Positions 53,562 through 62,702 of a DNA stretch of 64,000 nucleotides are shown in pieces. Numbering within the stretch: the first letter of the stretch is position 1; each line of letters starts with the position of its first letter. The stretch lies in NCBI GenBank assembly GCA_020444275.1, contig JAHLLG010000002.1:1165991-1229990 (forward strand), given 5' to 3'. The notes beneath the pieces were generated by a model, which searched no databases, was not told the origin of the DNA, and worked only from the letters and a program-made list of their open reading frames with translations. A program made the translations under genes and the position numbers. Source of the DNA: Bacteroidota bacterium. GTDB taxonomy: Bacteria; Bacteroidota; Bacteroidia; Bacteroidales; UBA12077.

Positions 53562-55739
53562 ATGAAAAAAATTACTCCTGCTTTTGTTATCTTATTACTC
53601 TTAACTTTTACTAATCAGCTTATTGCTCAGTATGTAAGAAAGAGCATAACACTTGAAGATATTTATACTAAAAAACTATTTTCAGAACGATCGGTTAGAG
53701 GTCTGCGGTCTATGAACGACGGAGAGCATTTTACAACACTTGAAAATCATAGAAAAATTGTAAAATACAGCTACAAAACCGGTGAAGTGGTTGAAATTTT
53801 ATTTAGCACCATTGAATCTGATTTTAATATAAAAGATTATGAATTTTCAGCTGATGAATCTAAGATTCTTTTGGCTGTAAACGCCGAGTATGTTTACAGA
53901 AGATCTTATACGGCTGAATATTATGTGTATGATATTCAAAATCAAAAACTGGAAAGATTAAGTGATTACGGAAGGCAAAAGTACGCCTGCTTTTCGCCCA
54001 ATGCTTTAAAAGTAGCTTTTGTAAAGGAGAATAATATTTTCATAAAAGATTTACCATCCGATTCTGTACAACAAATTACCACAGATGGTAAGTTTAATCA
54101 TATTATCAACGGTGGAACGGATTGGGTTTACGAAGAAGAGTTTTCGTTCACCAGGGCTTTTTTCTGGTCGCCCAACGGAGATAAAATTGCTTTTTACAAA
54201 TTTGATGAGAGTGATGTTAAAGTGTTTAACATGACCCTATACAATGAGCAGTTGTATCCTGAAAACTATGCATTTAAATATCCTAAGGCCGGAGAGAAAA
54301 ATTCTATTGTCAGCATTCATGTTTATCATTTAGATTCTGAAAAAACCAGAACAATAGATATTGGCGAAGAAACTGACCAATATATTCCAAGAATAAAGTG
54401 GACAACCGAAAATGATAAACTAGCTATTATCAGAGAAAACAGACTACAGAATCATATTAAGATTTTGAAAGCTAACACCACAACCGGAAAATCAACTATT
54501 ATCTATTCTGAAAAAAATGACCGTTATATCGAACGAATTGACGACTGGTATATGACAATGACCGATGATGGAAAATATTTTGTGATAAATAGCGAAAAAG
54601 ATGGATGGAACCACCTTTACTTGTATGATATTGAAGGGAATTTCATCAATCAAATTACAAGAGGAAACTGGGAAGTTACCGATTTTATCGGATTAGATAG
54701 TAAAAACAACACAGTATATTATCAATCAAATGAGGAATCATCGATACACAAAGCTGTTTATTCGATCAAATTAGACGGGACAAAAAAACAAAAGCTTTCA
54801 TCCAGGAAAGGTACAAACGAAGCAAAATTTAGTAAAGGATTTAAGTATTACATCAATTATTATTCAAGCACCAGTACACCTAAATTTGTTACATTACATA
54901 ATAAAAAAGGTAAGCAAATAAGGGTTCTGGAGGATAATAAAGAGCTTAAAAGTAGAATGCAGGAATATAATTTTGCTCCTGTTGAATTTTTAACTATAAA
55001 TACACCATCGAGCCAATGGGATTTGAATGCATTACTCATTAAACCCAATAATTTTGATCCTAATAAGAAGTTTCCACTACTTATATTTCAATACGGAGGA
55101 CCCGGATCGCAGCGGGTAACCGATTCGTGGATTCGAAATTATGCATGGCATCAAATGCTTGTTCAGAAAGGTTACATCATTGCTTATATTGATAACCGCG
55201 GAACCGGAGGAAGAGGAGAAGATTTTAAGAAAATCACGTACGGTCAATTAGGCAAATATGAAACCATCGATCAGATTGAAGCTGCAGAGTATTTGAGTAA
55301 CTTACCATATATTGATGAACAGAGAACAGGCATTTGGGGATGGAGTTACGGAGGATTTCTTTCAGCCTCCTGCCTGTTTCTGGGCACTGATGTATTTGAA
55401 ATGGCAATTTCGGTTGCACCCGTAAGTTCGTATCGTTTTTACGATTCAATTTATACAGAACTTTACATGGGATTGCCCCAGGATAATGCGTCAGGTTACG
55501 ATGATAATTCATTATTGGCTAACGCCCATAAGCTAAAAGGGAAACTTCTTTTAGTGCATGGAACCGGAGATGATAATGTTCATTTTCAGAACTCCATAGA
55601 ATTGGCCAGAACGCTAACTGAAGCAAATAAACAATTTGAAATGCAATTCTATGTAGATAAAGCACATAGCATTCGTGGAAAAACAACCCAGTTGCATTTA
55701 TTTACCCGATTAACAAATTTTGTACTGGAAAACCTTTAA
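53562..55739 (+). CDS. exported dipeptidyl peptidase IV-type serine peptidase (S9B)
   Basis: About 725 residues, started at the ATG at 53562 that opens the signal peptide (MKKITPAFVILLLLTFTNQLIAQ). The N-terminal beta-propeller (DPPIV_N, about 70-470) has GGTDWVYEEEFSFTRAFFWSPNGDKIAFYKFDES, containing the EE pair that holds the free amino terminus of the substrate. The C-terminal hydrolase has the nucleophile in GIWGWSYGGFLSASCLFLG, the Asp in LLVHGTGDDNVHFQNS and the His in DKAHSIRGKT. It cuts X-Pro dipeptides from peptide N-termini in the periplasm. Upstream gene is divergent (thrS); a tRNA gene follows 33 bases after. Confidence 0.93.
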   Translation: MKKITPAFVILLLLTFTNQLIAQYVRKSITLEDIYTKKLFSERSVRGLRSMNDGEHFTTLENHRKIVKYSYKTGEVVEILFSTIESDFNIKDYEFSADESKILLAVNAEYVYRRSYTAEYYVYDIQNQKLERLSDYGRQKYACFSPNALKVAFVKENNIFIKDLPSDSVQQITTDGKFNHIINGGTDWVYEEEFSFTRAFFWSPNGDKIAFYKFDESDVKVFNMTLYNEQLYPENYAFKYPKAGEKNSIVSIHVYHLDSEKTRTIDIGEETDQYIPRIKWTTENDKLAIIRENRLQNHIKILKANTTTGKSTIIYSEKNDRYIERIDDWYMTMTDDGKYFVINSEKDGWNHLYLYDIEGNFINQITRGNWEVTDFIGLDSKNNTVYYQSNEESSIHKAVYSIKLDGTKKQKLSSRKGTNEAKFSKGFKYYINYYSSTSTPKFVTLHNKKGKQIRVLEDNKELKSRMQEYNFAPVEFLTINTPSSQWDLNALLIKPNNFDPNKKFPLLIFQYGGPGSQRVTDSWIRNYAWHQMLVQKGYIIAYIDNRGTGGRGEDFKKITYGQLGKYETIDQIEAAEYLSNLPYIDEQRTGIWGWSYGGFLSASCLFLGTDVFEMAISVAPVSSYRFYDSIYTELYMGLPQDNASGYDDNSLLANAHKLKGKLLLVHGTGDDNVHFQNSIELARTLTEANKQFEMQFYVDKAHSIRGKTTQLHLFTRLTNFVLENL

Positions 55740-55772
55740 GAAATATTAGATTTTGCTATTTTTGCAACAGTT

Positions 55773-55856
55773 GCCCAGATGGTGGAATTGGTAGACACGC
55801 CAGCTTGAGGGGCTGGTGCTCGCAAGGGCGTGCAAGTTCGAGTCTTGTTCTGGGCA
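55773..55856 (+). tRNA. tRNA-Leu, anticodon GAG
   Basis: An 84-base class II tRNA. Acceptor stem GCCCAGA / TCTGGGC with discriminator A, D-arm TGGTGGAATTGGTAGACA, anticodon stem CCAGC / GCTGG enclosing loop TTGAGGG (anticodon GAG), a long variable arm (TGCTCGCAAGGGCG) as expected for leucine, and T-arm around GTTCGAGTC. The CCA end is not encoded. A terminator follows 3 bases later. Confidence 0.96.
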
Positions 55857-55859
55857 CAC

Positions 55860-55885
55860 AATCCTGATTTACTTCAGGATTTTTT
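55860..55885 (+). terminator. terminator of tRNA-Leu
   Basis: AATCCTGA, a 6-base loop, TCAGGATT followed by a T-rich tail, starting 3 bases after the tRNA. Confidence 0.85.
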
Positions 55886-55896
55886 ATTTTAACTAA

Positions 55897-55937
55897 CGTG
55901 CAAGTTCGTCCCGATAACTATCGGGATGTTCTGGGCA
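55897..55937 (+). pseudogene. partial tRNA-Leu 3' copy interrupted by a small palindrome
   Basis: CGTGCAAGTTCG (55897-55908) repeats tRNA positions 55829-55840 exactly, and GTTCTGGGCA (55928-55937) repeats 55847-55856. Between them the normal 6 bases of the T-arm are replaced by 19 bases that form a hairpin (TCCCGATA / TATCGGGA). Only the 3' third of a tRNA is present, so it cannot function. It is followed by its own terminator, as if a tandem tRNA copy had decayed. Confidence 0.65.
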
Positions 55938-55945
55938 GGACAGGA

Positions 55946-55974
55946 AAGATCACTTTTTCAAGTGGTCTTTTTTT
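55946..55974 (+). terminator. second terminator behind the tRNA remnant
   Basis: AAGATCACTT, loop TTTC, AAGTGGTCTT (one G-T pair) running into eight T residues. Confidence 0.8.
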
Positions 55975-56118
55975 AGTTTACTTGTGTTGGTTTTAACGAA
56001 GCAATGTTGTCATGATGCTGACCTCTGCATTACGATTTGATTACCGATGATCGCAAAGCGATATCAGGCATCCTCGAAGTTTTAAGCAAATCGTTTTTAC
56101 ACTATTAAAATGCTCATA

Positions 56119-56149
56119 TAAAAAACGAAGCCCTTTAAAGAGGCTTCGC
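56119..56149 (-). terminator. terminator of the lipoprotein gene at 56207
   Basis: On the minus strand CGAAGCC, a 9-base loop with CTTTAAAG, GGCTTCG and then T6, about 60 bases after the stop. Confidence 0.75.
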
Positions 56150-56206
56150 TAATAGTGTTATTTATTTTAAAATTAGAATTATTACATCTATAATTAAAAC
56201 TAAACT

Positions 56207-56989
56207 TTAATTGCCACCTTGCAATGTCCATACGCTACTTTCATCACCATACCACATGGTCATTTCATCACCAGCTGCGTTTAAAGATACTTTCCCTACA
56301 AAATATTCAACACAATCTCCATCTGAAGAATTATTAGTAGTTTTATTAAAAAAGTACGTATAATCATCTGTGTAAGTAAACTGATTTAATATACCAGATT
56401 CAGAATAATTTGTTTCTTCATACTCATAGGTATTTGGTGAACTTATAAGTAATGTTGCATAAGTATCCATTACCCATGTGCCCAAAAAAGCAGCATCAGG
56501 GTTTGATAACTCTATTTTGTTTGTTGCCCATGCTTCATCTTCCGAAGGTCCAGCTGTTAAAACTTTTCCATCAGACGATAATGCCATATATATTGTTGCT
56601 TCAAAAGGTGCTTCAACCCAATCTAAACTCTCTTCTGACCAATCGTGAGTAAGACTTAAAAGAAGTCCATCATCTTGTATGCTATATGCACCACGATGAC
56701 CAGCGGCCTGCTCTCCTTCAAGAAATGAAAGGATTTTAATATTGCCTGCATTATCTATATCGAAAAATACAGCGTCACATGGTTGACCATTAGGACCTTC
56801 AGCAATCACTTGATCAAAAAATCCAATCCATGTTCCTGCAATCTGGTCTTGTGTAGTTCCTGAATTATCATCATTATCATCATCATCATCACATGATACC
56901 ATAATAAGTGAAAATGTAAATAGTAAAACTACTAGTAAAGAAAACTGAATTTTAATTTTTCCTAATAAATTTTCTCTTTGTTTTTTCAT
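56207..56989 (-). CDS. surface lipoprotein, family not recognised
   Basis: A 260-residue lipoprotein. The signal peptide is long and basic at the start and ends in SLIMVSCDDDDDNDDN: five aspartates directly after the lipid-modified cysteine, the acidic type of signal that directs lipoproteins to the cell surface in Bacteroidota. Two beta-rich, lipocalin-like halves follow: IAGTWIGFFDQVIAEGP...GHRGAYSIQDDGLLLSL and FLGTWVMDTYATLLISSPNTYEYE...DGDCVEYFVGKVSL, each beginning with a GTW motif. No catalytic residues seen. It stands alone between terminators and a long AT-rich gap. Confidence 0.75.
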   Translation of the reverse strand: MKKQRENLLGKIKIQFSLLVVLLFTFSLIMVSCDDDDDNDDNSGTTQDQIAGTWIGFFDQVIAEGPNGQPCDAVFFDIDNAGNIKILSFLEGEQAAGHRGAYSIQDDGLLLSLTHDWSEESLDWVEAPFEATIYMALSSDGKVLTAGPSEDEAWATNKIELSNPDAAFLGTWVMDTYATLLISSPNTYEYEETNYSESGILNQFTYTDDYTYFFNKTTNNSSDGDCVEYFVGKVSLNAAGDEMTMWYGDESSVWTLQGGN

Positions 56990-57554
56990 AATTATTTTTT
57001 TAGTTAAAATTTATATCTGTTTATTTTTATAAGGTTTCCATTGCTCTTTATATTATCTAAATCAACTAATTTATTAAAAATTAACTCAATATTTCATGCT
57101 TAAAACCGAACATTACTTTTTTATTTAAAAATACAAAATCAAATGAACAAATACGAATTATTTCCTTATTTCTTCCTACCTTTTTAACACTCAAATTTTA
57201 ATTTTATTACAAAAATATCAATCAGTTACAGGTGAATAAACAATAAAAGATATTCTAAAAATTTTAAAATTCATCGGATGCTAGCTTCTCTTTTTTAAGG
57301 CAGAGTTACAGTATACCTTTCCAATTGTGATCGGAATTAGTATAAAAGAATTTAAATTAAGTTACAATTACCTGATTTATATCCGACTACATAGATAAAG
57401 TTATCATTAAATTTTTATTTTTGTTACTTACTATCTAAAAAATAAATCAATAGCTATGGATAAAAACTCCTCATTACTCAACCAAAACAACGATTTTCTG
57501 TTTACCATATAATATAACATGTTGTTTTAAAAGGTATTGTTAATTTTAACGCTC
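56990..57554. other. 565-base AT-rich intergenic region
   Basis: No coding potential on either strand, no tRNA, no strong hairpin. It contains the promoters of two divergent genes (surface lipoprotein and TPR histidine kinase). I found no convincing promoter element and nothing else to report. Confidence 0.5.
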
Positions 57555-59432
57555 ATGCTTGTAAAAACTAAACTCTTAACATTCAAATACCTGACCTGGA
57601 TTATTTGTCCTCTAATTATCTTATTCAGTTATCAGATATCCAGTGCTCAAGATCAGCAACAACTAGTAAATAAACTTATCATACAATCAGAAAATACACA
57701 TTACTTAAATCTCGATTCTGCACTATTGTATGCCGACAGTGCTTTGAAAATTGCAGAAAATATTGATTATACGCTCGGTATCGCCAAAGCAAAAAAGCAA
57801 CAAGCACTAATTAAATACTTTGAGGTTCGCTTTACCGATGCACTGAATTTATCGATAGAAAGTTATGAGTTATTTAAATCTGTAAAAAACACCAAAGGAC
57901 AAGCTTCTGCACTAAACCTTACAGCTGTTATTTATAGCGATCAAGGTAAATCTCAGGAAGCTCTGCTAATATACAATCAAATATTACAATTGATTGATTA
58001 TGAAAACTATCAACGTCGAGCTGCTACACTCAACAATATTGGTGTAACATATAAGGAATTAGGTAATATTGAAAAATGTTATGAGTACTATCTGAAAGGA
58101 TTCAATACCATAAAGAATAGAGGCGAACTGGAAGATGAATCTCAATACAGTAATAATTTGGCTTCTATATTCATTGCCATAGAAAATGCAGATTCAGCTC
58201 AGTTTTATGCTAACTATGGACTAAAACTTGCTCTTGAAATAGATAATAATCATCGTATTGCAAATAGTTATGAAACCTTGGGCGATTATTATTACTGGCA
58301 ACAAGATTTCAAGAGTGCCCTTAAGTATTACATGTTAGCTTTCAAATTTGCCAATAAAATTGGAATTGTTTATGAAATAAGCAGCACCGCTTCCGGATTG
58401 AGTAAAACCTATTCTGAACTCCGAGATTACAGAAAAGCTTATGAATATCTGCTGATACAAAAAAGAATGGATGATAGTATTAAGCAAAGGGAAATTGCAT
58501 CGCATATCACGCAAATCGAATTGGAAAAGGTTTTTCAGAAAGAACGTGAATTGAACGAAGCCATTAATGAAAAGAACCGCTTAGTACGAAATATTTATTT
58601 TATCATCATAATAGCTATAGTTATTATATCATGTATCATTTATTACAGTTTTCATCAGAAAAAGAGGTCATATACGCAGCTTAAAACCCACTCGGAGAAG
58701 ATGTTACTGCAAAAACAGGAAATTGAGCAACAGGCAAAAGAATTATCCAAACTCGGTTCGATTAAAGATAAACTATTTTCTATTATTTCGCATGATCTTA
58801 GAAGCCCCTTAACTTCGCTGGTAAGCTTGTTAAATATTGTAAAAAGTGAGAATTTAACCAAAGAGGAATTTAATAAACTGCTAAATGAAACTGTTGAAAA
58901 TGTGAATTATGCAACAACAATGGTCGATAATCTGCTTAATTGGGCAACTTCACAGCAAAATGGAATGCAAAGCTATCCTTCCAATGTGTTATTAAATCAA
59001 ATAGTTCAAAACGAAATTCATCATTTTGGTAATCAGTTAAATAATAAAAACATAACAATAAATAATAGTATCGATAATGATTTGCTGGCTTTTGCTGATG
59101 ACAGTATGCTGCAGATTGTTGTAAGAAACTTGATTTCGAATGCCATAAAATTCAGCAATTTTGATAGCGAAATTCATGTTGCGGCCAGGAAGATTAACCA
59201 AGACATACAGTTGGAGATTCATGATTCAGGAAAAGGCATGACAAAAGAGACACAACAAAACCTTTTCCAATCCATTGTAGAGTCAGAAAGAGGCACAAAT
59301 AACGAAAAAGGTACCGGGCTCGGATTGATCCTTTGCAAGGATCTAATTGAGCTAAATAACGGCAGTATATCTTTCAAAAGTACCGAAGGTAAAGGGAGTA
59401 CGTTTATTATAACAATTCCGCAAAGCAAATAG
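57555..59432 (+). CDS. TPR-containing sensor histidine kinase
   Basis: About 625 residues. Start chosen at the ATG before the signal-like segment LTWIICPLIILFSYQISSAQ; a TTG at 57537 is less likely. The periplasmic part (about 30-320) is a run of tetratricopeptide repeats (SALNLTAVIYSDQGKSQEALLIYNQIL, TLNNIGVTYKELGNIEKCYEYYLKGF, SYETLGDYYYWQQDFKSALKYYMLAFKFA, ASGLSKTYSELRDYRKAYEYLLIQKR). A transmembrane helix (NIYFIIIIAIVIISCIIYYSF) and a coiled coil lead to the H-box (FSIISHDLRSPLTSLVSLLNIV) and the ATPase domain (N-box VVRNLISNAIKFS, G1 IHDSGKGM, G2 EKGTGLGLILCKDLI). No response regulator is attached or adjacent, so the phosphate acceptor is elsewhere. Input is unknown. Confidence 0.9.
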   Translation: MLVKTKLLTFKYLTWIICPLIILFSYQISSAQDQQQLVNKLIIQSENTHYLNLDSALLYADSALKIAENIDYTLGIAKAKKQQALIKYFEVRFTDALNLSIESYELFKSVKNTKGQASALNLTAVIYSDQGKSQEALLIYNQILQLIDYENYQRRAATLNNIGVTYKELGNIEKCYEYYLKGFNTIKNRGELEDESQYSNNLASIFIAIENADSAQFYANYGLKLALEIDNNHRIANSYETLGDYYYWQQDFKSALKYYMLAFKFANKIGIVYEISSTASGLSKTYSELRDYRKAYEYLLIQKRMDDSIKQREIASHITQIELEKVFQKERELNEAINEKNRLVRNIYFIIIIAIVIISCIIYYSFHQKKRSYTQLKTHSEKMLLQKQEIEQQAKELSKLGSIKDKLFSIISHDLRSPLTSLVSLLNIVKSENLTKEEFNKLLNETVENVNYATTMVDNLLNWATSQQNGMQSYPSNVLLNQIVQNEIHHFGNQLNNKNITINNSIDNDLLAFADDSMLQIVVRNLISNAIKFSNFDSEIHVAARKINQDIQLEIHDSGKGMTKETQQNLFQSIVESERGTNNEKGTGLGLILCKDLIELNNGSISFKSTEGKGSTFIITIPQSK

Positions 59433-59593
59433 AAAATATACTGCTTTACTTGGTTAAGTTTAGTTATCTAATATTTATTCCTTTTACATAAACAAAATTT
59501 TGATTAAGAAATCAGGATTTTAAACTATTCATTAAATTTATTTAAAAGGTTATTCCCTCTTTTTCACTTTTAGTAATAACATGTAAATAGTTT

Positions 59594-62434
59594 TTATTCT
59601 TTAATAATCTTTTTCGAGAAAGTATTATCAATTGTTTTAATTTGAATCAGATATAATCCTGAATTATACCTATTCATATCAATTGTTAGGTTTGTCTCGA
59701 AAATATATTCATTTATATATAATTGACGTCCAGCAACATCATAAATTCTAATTTCTTCAATATTTGACGGATCATCTAATTTAATATTGAGTGCATTAGA
59801 AATTGGATTTGGATAAATAACAATTCTTTCTTTTACTAGATCAAAAATTCCTGTCTCATCGCCTTCGTCTTCTTCCTCCTCTACTGTTAATGTAATTGAG
59901 CAACTAGCTGTATTACTTGCTTCATCGGTCGCAGTCCATGTTATCACATATTCTCCTACTGAAAAAGAAATATCATTCAAGGTTGCATTTGAATTATAAC
60001 TATTGCTTACAGTCGGTAAAGCTCCTTCAATACAATTATCAGTAACCTCGGGATCTAAAAAGAATCCTACTGAAAAATTACCATCCGAATCGGCTGTTAC
60101 AGTTGTATCATTAGCACAAGTTATAACCGGATCAGTTTGATCTTCAACTGATACAAAAAACTCGTATTCAGCAAAATTTCCATCATTATCGGTAGCGATA
60201 AGGGTGATTACCTGGTCTGATCCAGAAATTAAAGTTCCGGCAACAGGAGATTGTGTAATATCCAATTCCAAATCACAATTATCTTCTGCTGTTACATCTC
60301 TTTTATAATCCGGTAACGTAGCATCACAGCTTGCGCTGGCAATTAATGTTTGATCATCGTGCGATGACATAATAACCGGATCGATGTCATCGAATGCAAT
60401 AACATTAAAACTTATTGAATCGGAGTAACCTCCATCATCAGTTACAACAATCTTTACAGGGTTGTTTCCATATGATAATGCTGTCCCCGACGTTGGTGTC
60501 TGAACCATATCAAGCTCTGAATCGCAATTGTCTGATACTTGTAATGACGAAATATAATCATCCAAAGTGGCTTCACAATTATCATCCATTGCCTTAGTAA
60601 AATTGGTCCATTCAGAGGTTATCGCAGGAGGAGTAATGTCAAATGATTCATATTCATATATATTTCCAAATACATTACCAAGATATAAATTGGGTATACA
60701 TGATCCATTTAAGTTGGCAAAAGCTATATTAACATCATTATTAGCGGAAATAATGGCTCCATCCGCCTTTAAGGTATCTCCTTCCAAAAATGTACCTTCA
60801 CCATCATTCTCGTACATTAAAATATTGCCATCATGATTAGAGACATATAAATCCAGATCATTATCGTTGTCTATATCAATAAAGAACGGTGAAGGCATTT
60901 CACCTACATCAATATCGGATCCTCCTGCCTGCAAACGATCTGATTCCGAAAATGTCCCAACACCATCATTAAGATACACATGAATATGACCCAAATATTC
61001 TCCCACATATAAATCAAGGTCATCGTCGCCATCTATATCTGCAAATACAGGATTAGCTTGTTGTATAACTTTTAAAGTGTTACCATCTGATTGAAAAGCT
61101 CCAGCAGCTGTAAAATCTCCTGAACCATCGTTGGTGTAAATTATAACTGTCCCGGAACTTTCTCCAACATACAAATCAAGGTCATCATCACTATCCAAAT
61201 CAGCAAAAGTTGGATGAGCCCTATCTCCAACATCTATAATATTTTCATCCGCTTGCATAAATCCTCCCCAATCAAAAATACCTGATTCATCATTATAGTA
61301 TTTAGCAATATATCCATCTACATTTCCAATGTACAAATCAAGGTCATCATCACCATCCAGATCGACAAATTCAGGACTGGCGTATTCGCCACTTCCTGCT
61401 AAAAAACTAATTTCACCTTTTTTCCCCTTAAATACACCACTGGCTGAGAAATTACCTGAACCGTCATTTGTAAAAACATATATGGTAGTATCCTGATTAC
61501 CTATATAAAGTTCCAAAACTCCGTCACGATCTATATTCCCAAAAGTAGGATTTGCGAAAGTTCCCACATCTACTGTTTCATCATTAACTGTAAAATAACC
61601 CTCACTTGAAAAAATACCACTTCCATCATTCGAGAAAATCTCGATTTTACCATCCTCATTCCCAACGTAGATATCTATGTCTCCATCTCCATCTGCATCG
61701 CCAAAAGCAGGGGAAGAGTTGTTTCCAACATCAATGTATGAACCATTTGCCTCCAGGGTGTCATGCAGTGTGAAAACACCACTTCCATCATTGTAACAAA
61801 TATGAACAACACCATTAGCATCGCCAACGGCAAGATCTAAATCAGCATCACGATCCAAATCAACAAAATAAGGTGTTGTATTACCGGCAACAGAAAAACT
61901 TGCTCCTTCTACATTTAAAAAACCAATCTCTTCAAAATCTTCCGGACCAATTTGTTCAATAACAATTATAGCACCTCCATTATATCCAAGATATAAATCA
62001 AGATCACTGTCTCCGTCAAGGTCTGCAAAAGCCGGATGTGGATGATTTCCAACAGATTCGATACCATCGTTATATTGAAAGTTCCCACTGGCTTCAAAAT
62101 TTCCATTTCCATCATTGCTGAATATTGCTATACGGTAATCATCCGTTCCTACAAATAAATCTATATCTCCATCGCCATCTACATCAGCAAAATCTGGAGC
62201 TGCTCGCTCTCCTAAAGAGATGGTATCTTTATATAACAATTTACCTTTAGATGTAAAACCCTGCGAGTAACCATGTGAACTAATCAGCAGTAAAACGAAT
62301 AACCCGCCAATAAATTGCAAGACAGATTTTATACAAAAATTTTGAGGTAGAATCTTGTTGTATGAAAAACACAACCCGGGCAGAAAATTCTTTCCGCTTT
62401 TTAAGTTCATAATAAATAAGTAAATCTTTTTCAT
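59594..62434 (-). CDS. large T9SS-exported FG-GAP/VCBS-repeat protein with HYR domains
   Basis: A 946-residue secreted protein. A hydrophobic signal segment (FIGGLFVLLLISSHGYSQ) comes after an unusually long, about 40-residue N-terminal extension. Residues 65-600 consist of about eleven repeats of roughly 50 residues with the calcium-binding FG-GAP/VCBS pattern (FADVDGDGDIDLFVGTDDYRIAIFSNDGNGNF; FGDADGDGDIDIYVGNEDGKIEIFSNDGSG). Then come three HYR/Ig-like units each around a DNC motif (SDNCDSELDMVQTP, AEDNCDLELDITQSP, VTDNCIEGALPTV). The end (IVIYPNPISNALNIKL, TIDMNRYNSGLYLIQI) is a T9SS sorting domain. It is most likely a surface adhesin or matrix protein; no enzyme motif is visible. The start is the first ATG and could be later. 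Confidence 0.85.
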   Translation of the reverse strand: MKKIYLFIMNLKSGKNFLPGLCFSYNKILPQNFCIKSVLQFIGGLFVLLLISSHGYSQGFTSKGKLLYKDTISLGERAAPDFADVDGDGDIDLFVGTDDYRIAIFSNDGNGNFEASGNFQYNDGIESVGNHPHPAFADLDGDSDLDLYLGYNGGAIIVIEQIGPEDFEEIGFLNVEGASFSVAGNTTPYFVDLDRDADLDLAVGDANGVVHICYNDGSGVFTLHDTLEANGSYIDVGNNSSPAFGDADGDGDIDIYVGNEDGKIEIFSNDGSGIFSSEGYFTVNDETVDVGTFANPTFGNIDRDGVLELYIGNQDTTIYVFTNDGSGNFSASGVFKGKKGEISFLAGSGEYASPEFVDLDGDDDLDLYIGNVDGYIAKYYNDESGIFDWGGFMQADENIIDVGDRAHPTFADLDSDDDLDLYVGESSGTVIIYTNDGSGDFTAAGAFQSDGNTLKVIQQANPVFADIDGDDDLDLYVGEYLGHIHVYLNDGVGTFSESDRLQAGGSDIDVGEMPSPFFIDIDNDNDLDLYVSNHDGNILMYENDGEGTFLEGDTLKADGAIISANNDVNIAFANLNGSCIPNLYLGNVFGNIYEYESFDITPPAITSEWTNFTKAMDDNCEATLDDYISSLQVSDNCDSELDMVQTPTSGTALSYGNNPVKIVVTDDGGYSDSISFNVIAFDDIDPVIMSSHDDQTLIASASCDATLPDYKRDVTAEDNCDLELDITQSPVAGTLISGSDQVITLIATDNDGNFAEYEFFVSVEDQTDPVITCANDTTVTADSDGNFSVGFFLDPEVTDNCIEGALPTVSNSYNSNATLNDISFSVGEYVITWTATDEASNTASCSITLTVEEEEDEGDETGIFDLVKERIVIYPNPISNALNIKLDDPSNIEEIRIYDVAGRQLYINEYIFETNLTIDMNRYNSGLYLIQIKTIDNTFSKKIIKE

Positions 62435-62623
62435 AGCTTATAGTTTAAGGTTCATTGTATTCAGCACATTTGTTTACTAATTGAACTTCCATATCCAAGG
62501 TAAGGCTATATTTGGAGTCATTCAACAGACAATAAGAATCTACTCTCGATGATTAAGAATTTGCAGGGTTTTGGCAGGAATTCGTTAAGTACTCAATCAT
62601 CTTCAGTTAAACCATCTCTATTA

Positions 62624-62670
62624 TATAAAAAAAGGCTACCATCAACACATTAAGTTTGAAAATAGCCTTT
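62624..62670 (-). terminator. terminator of the YadA-head-like gene
   Basis: On the minus strand AAAGGCTA, a 24-base loop, TAGCCTTT and a run of T residues (TTTTTTTATATAA), about 33 bases after the stop at 62703. Confidence 0.7.
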
Positions 62671-62702
62671 CGATTAACTATAAAGAATCTATTAAAAAAG
62701 GA

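Noticed and set aside
55773-56206. Integrated element next to the tRNA-Leu gene
   Set aside because: No integrase or mobile genes follow; only a short imperfect copy of the tRNA end is present, so only a relic is claimed.
59594-62434. Possible CRISPR or tandem-repeat array because of regular spacing
   Set aside because: The regular pattern comes from FG-GAP protein repeats; units are not identical and there are no spacers.
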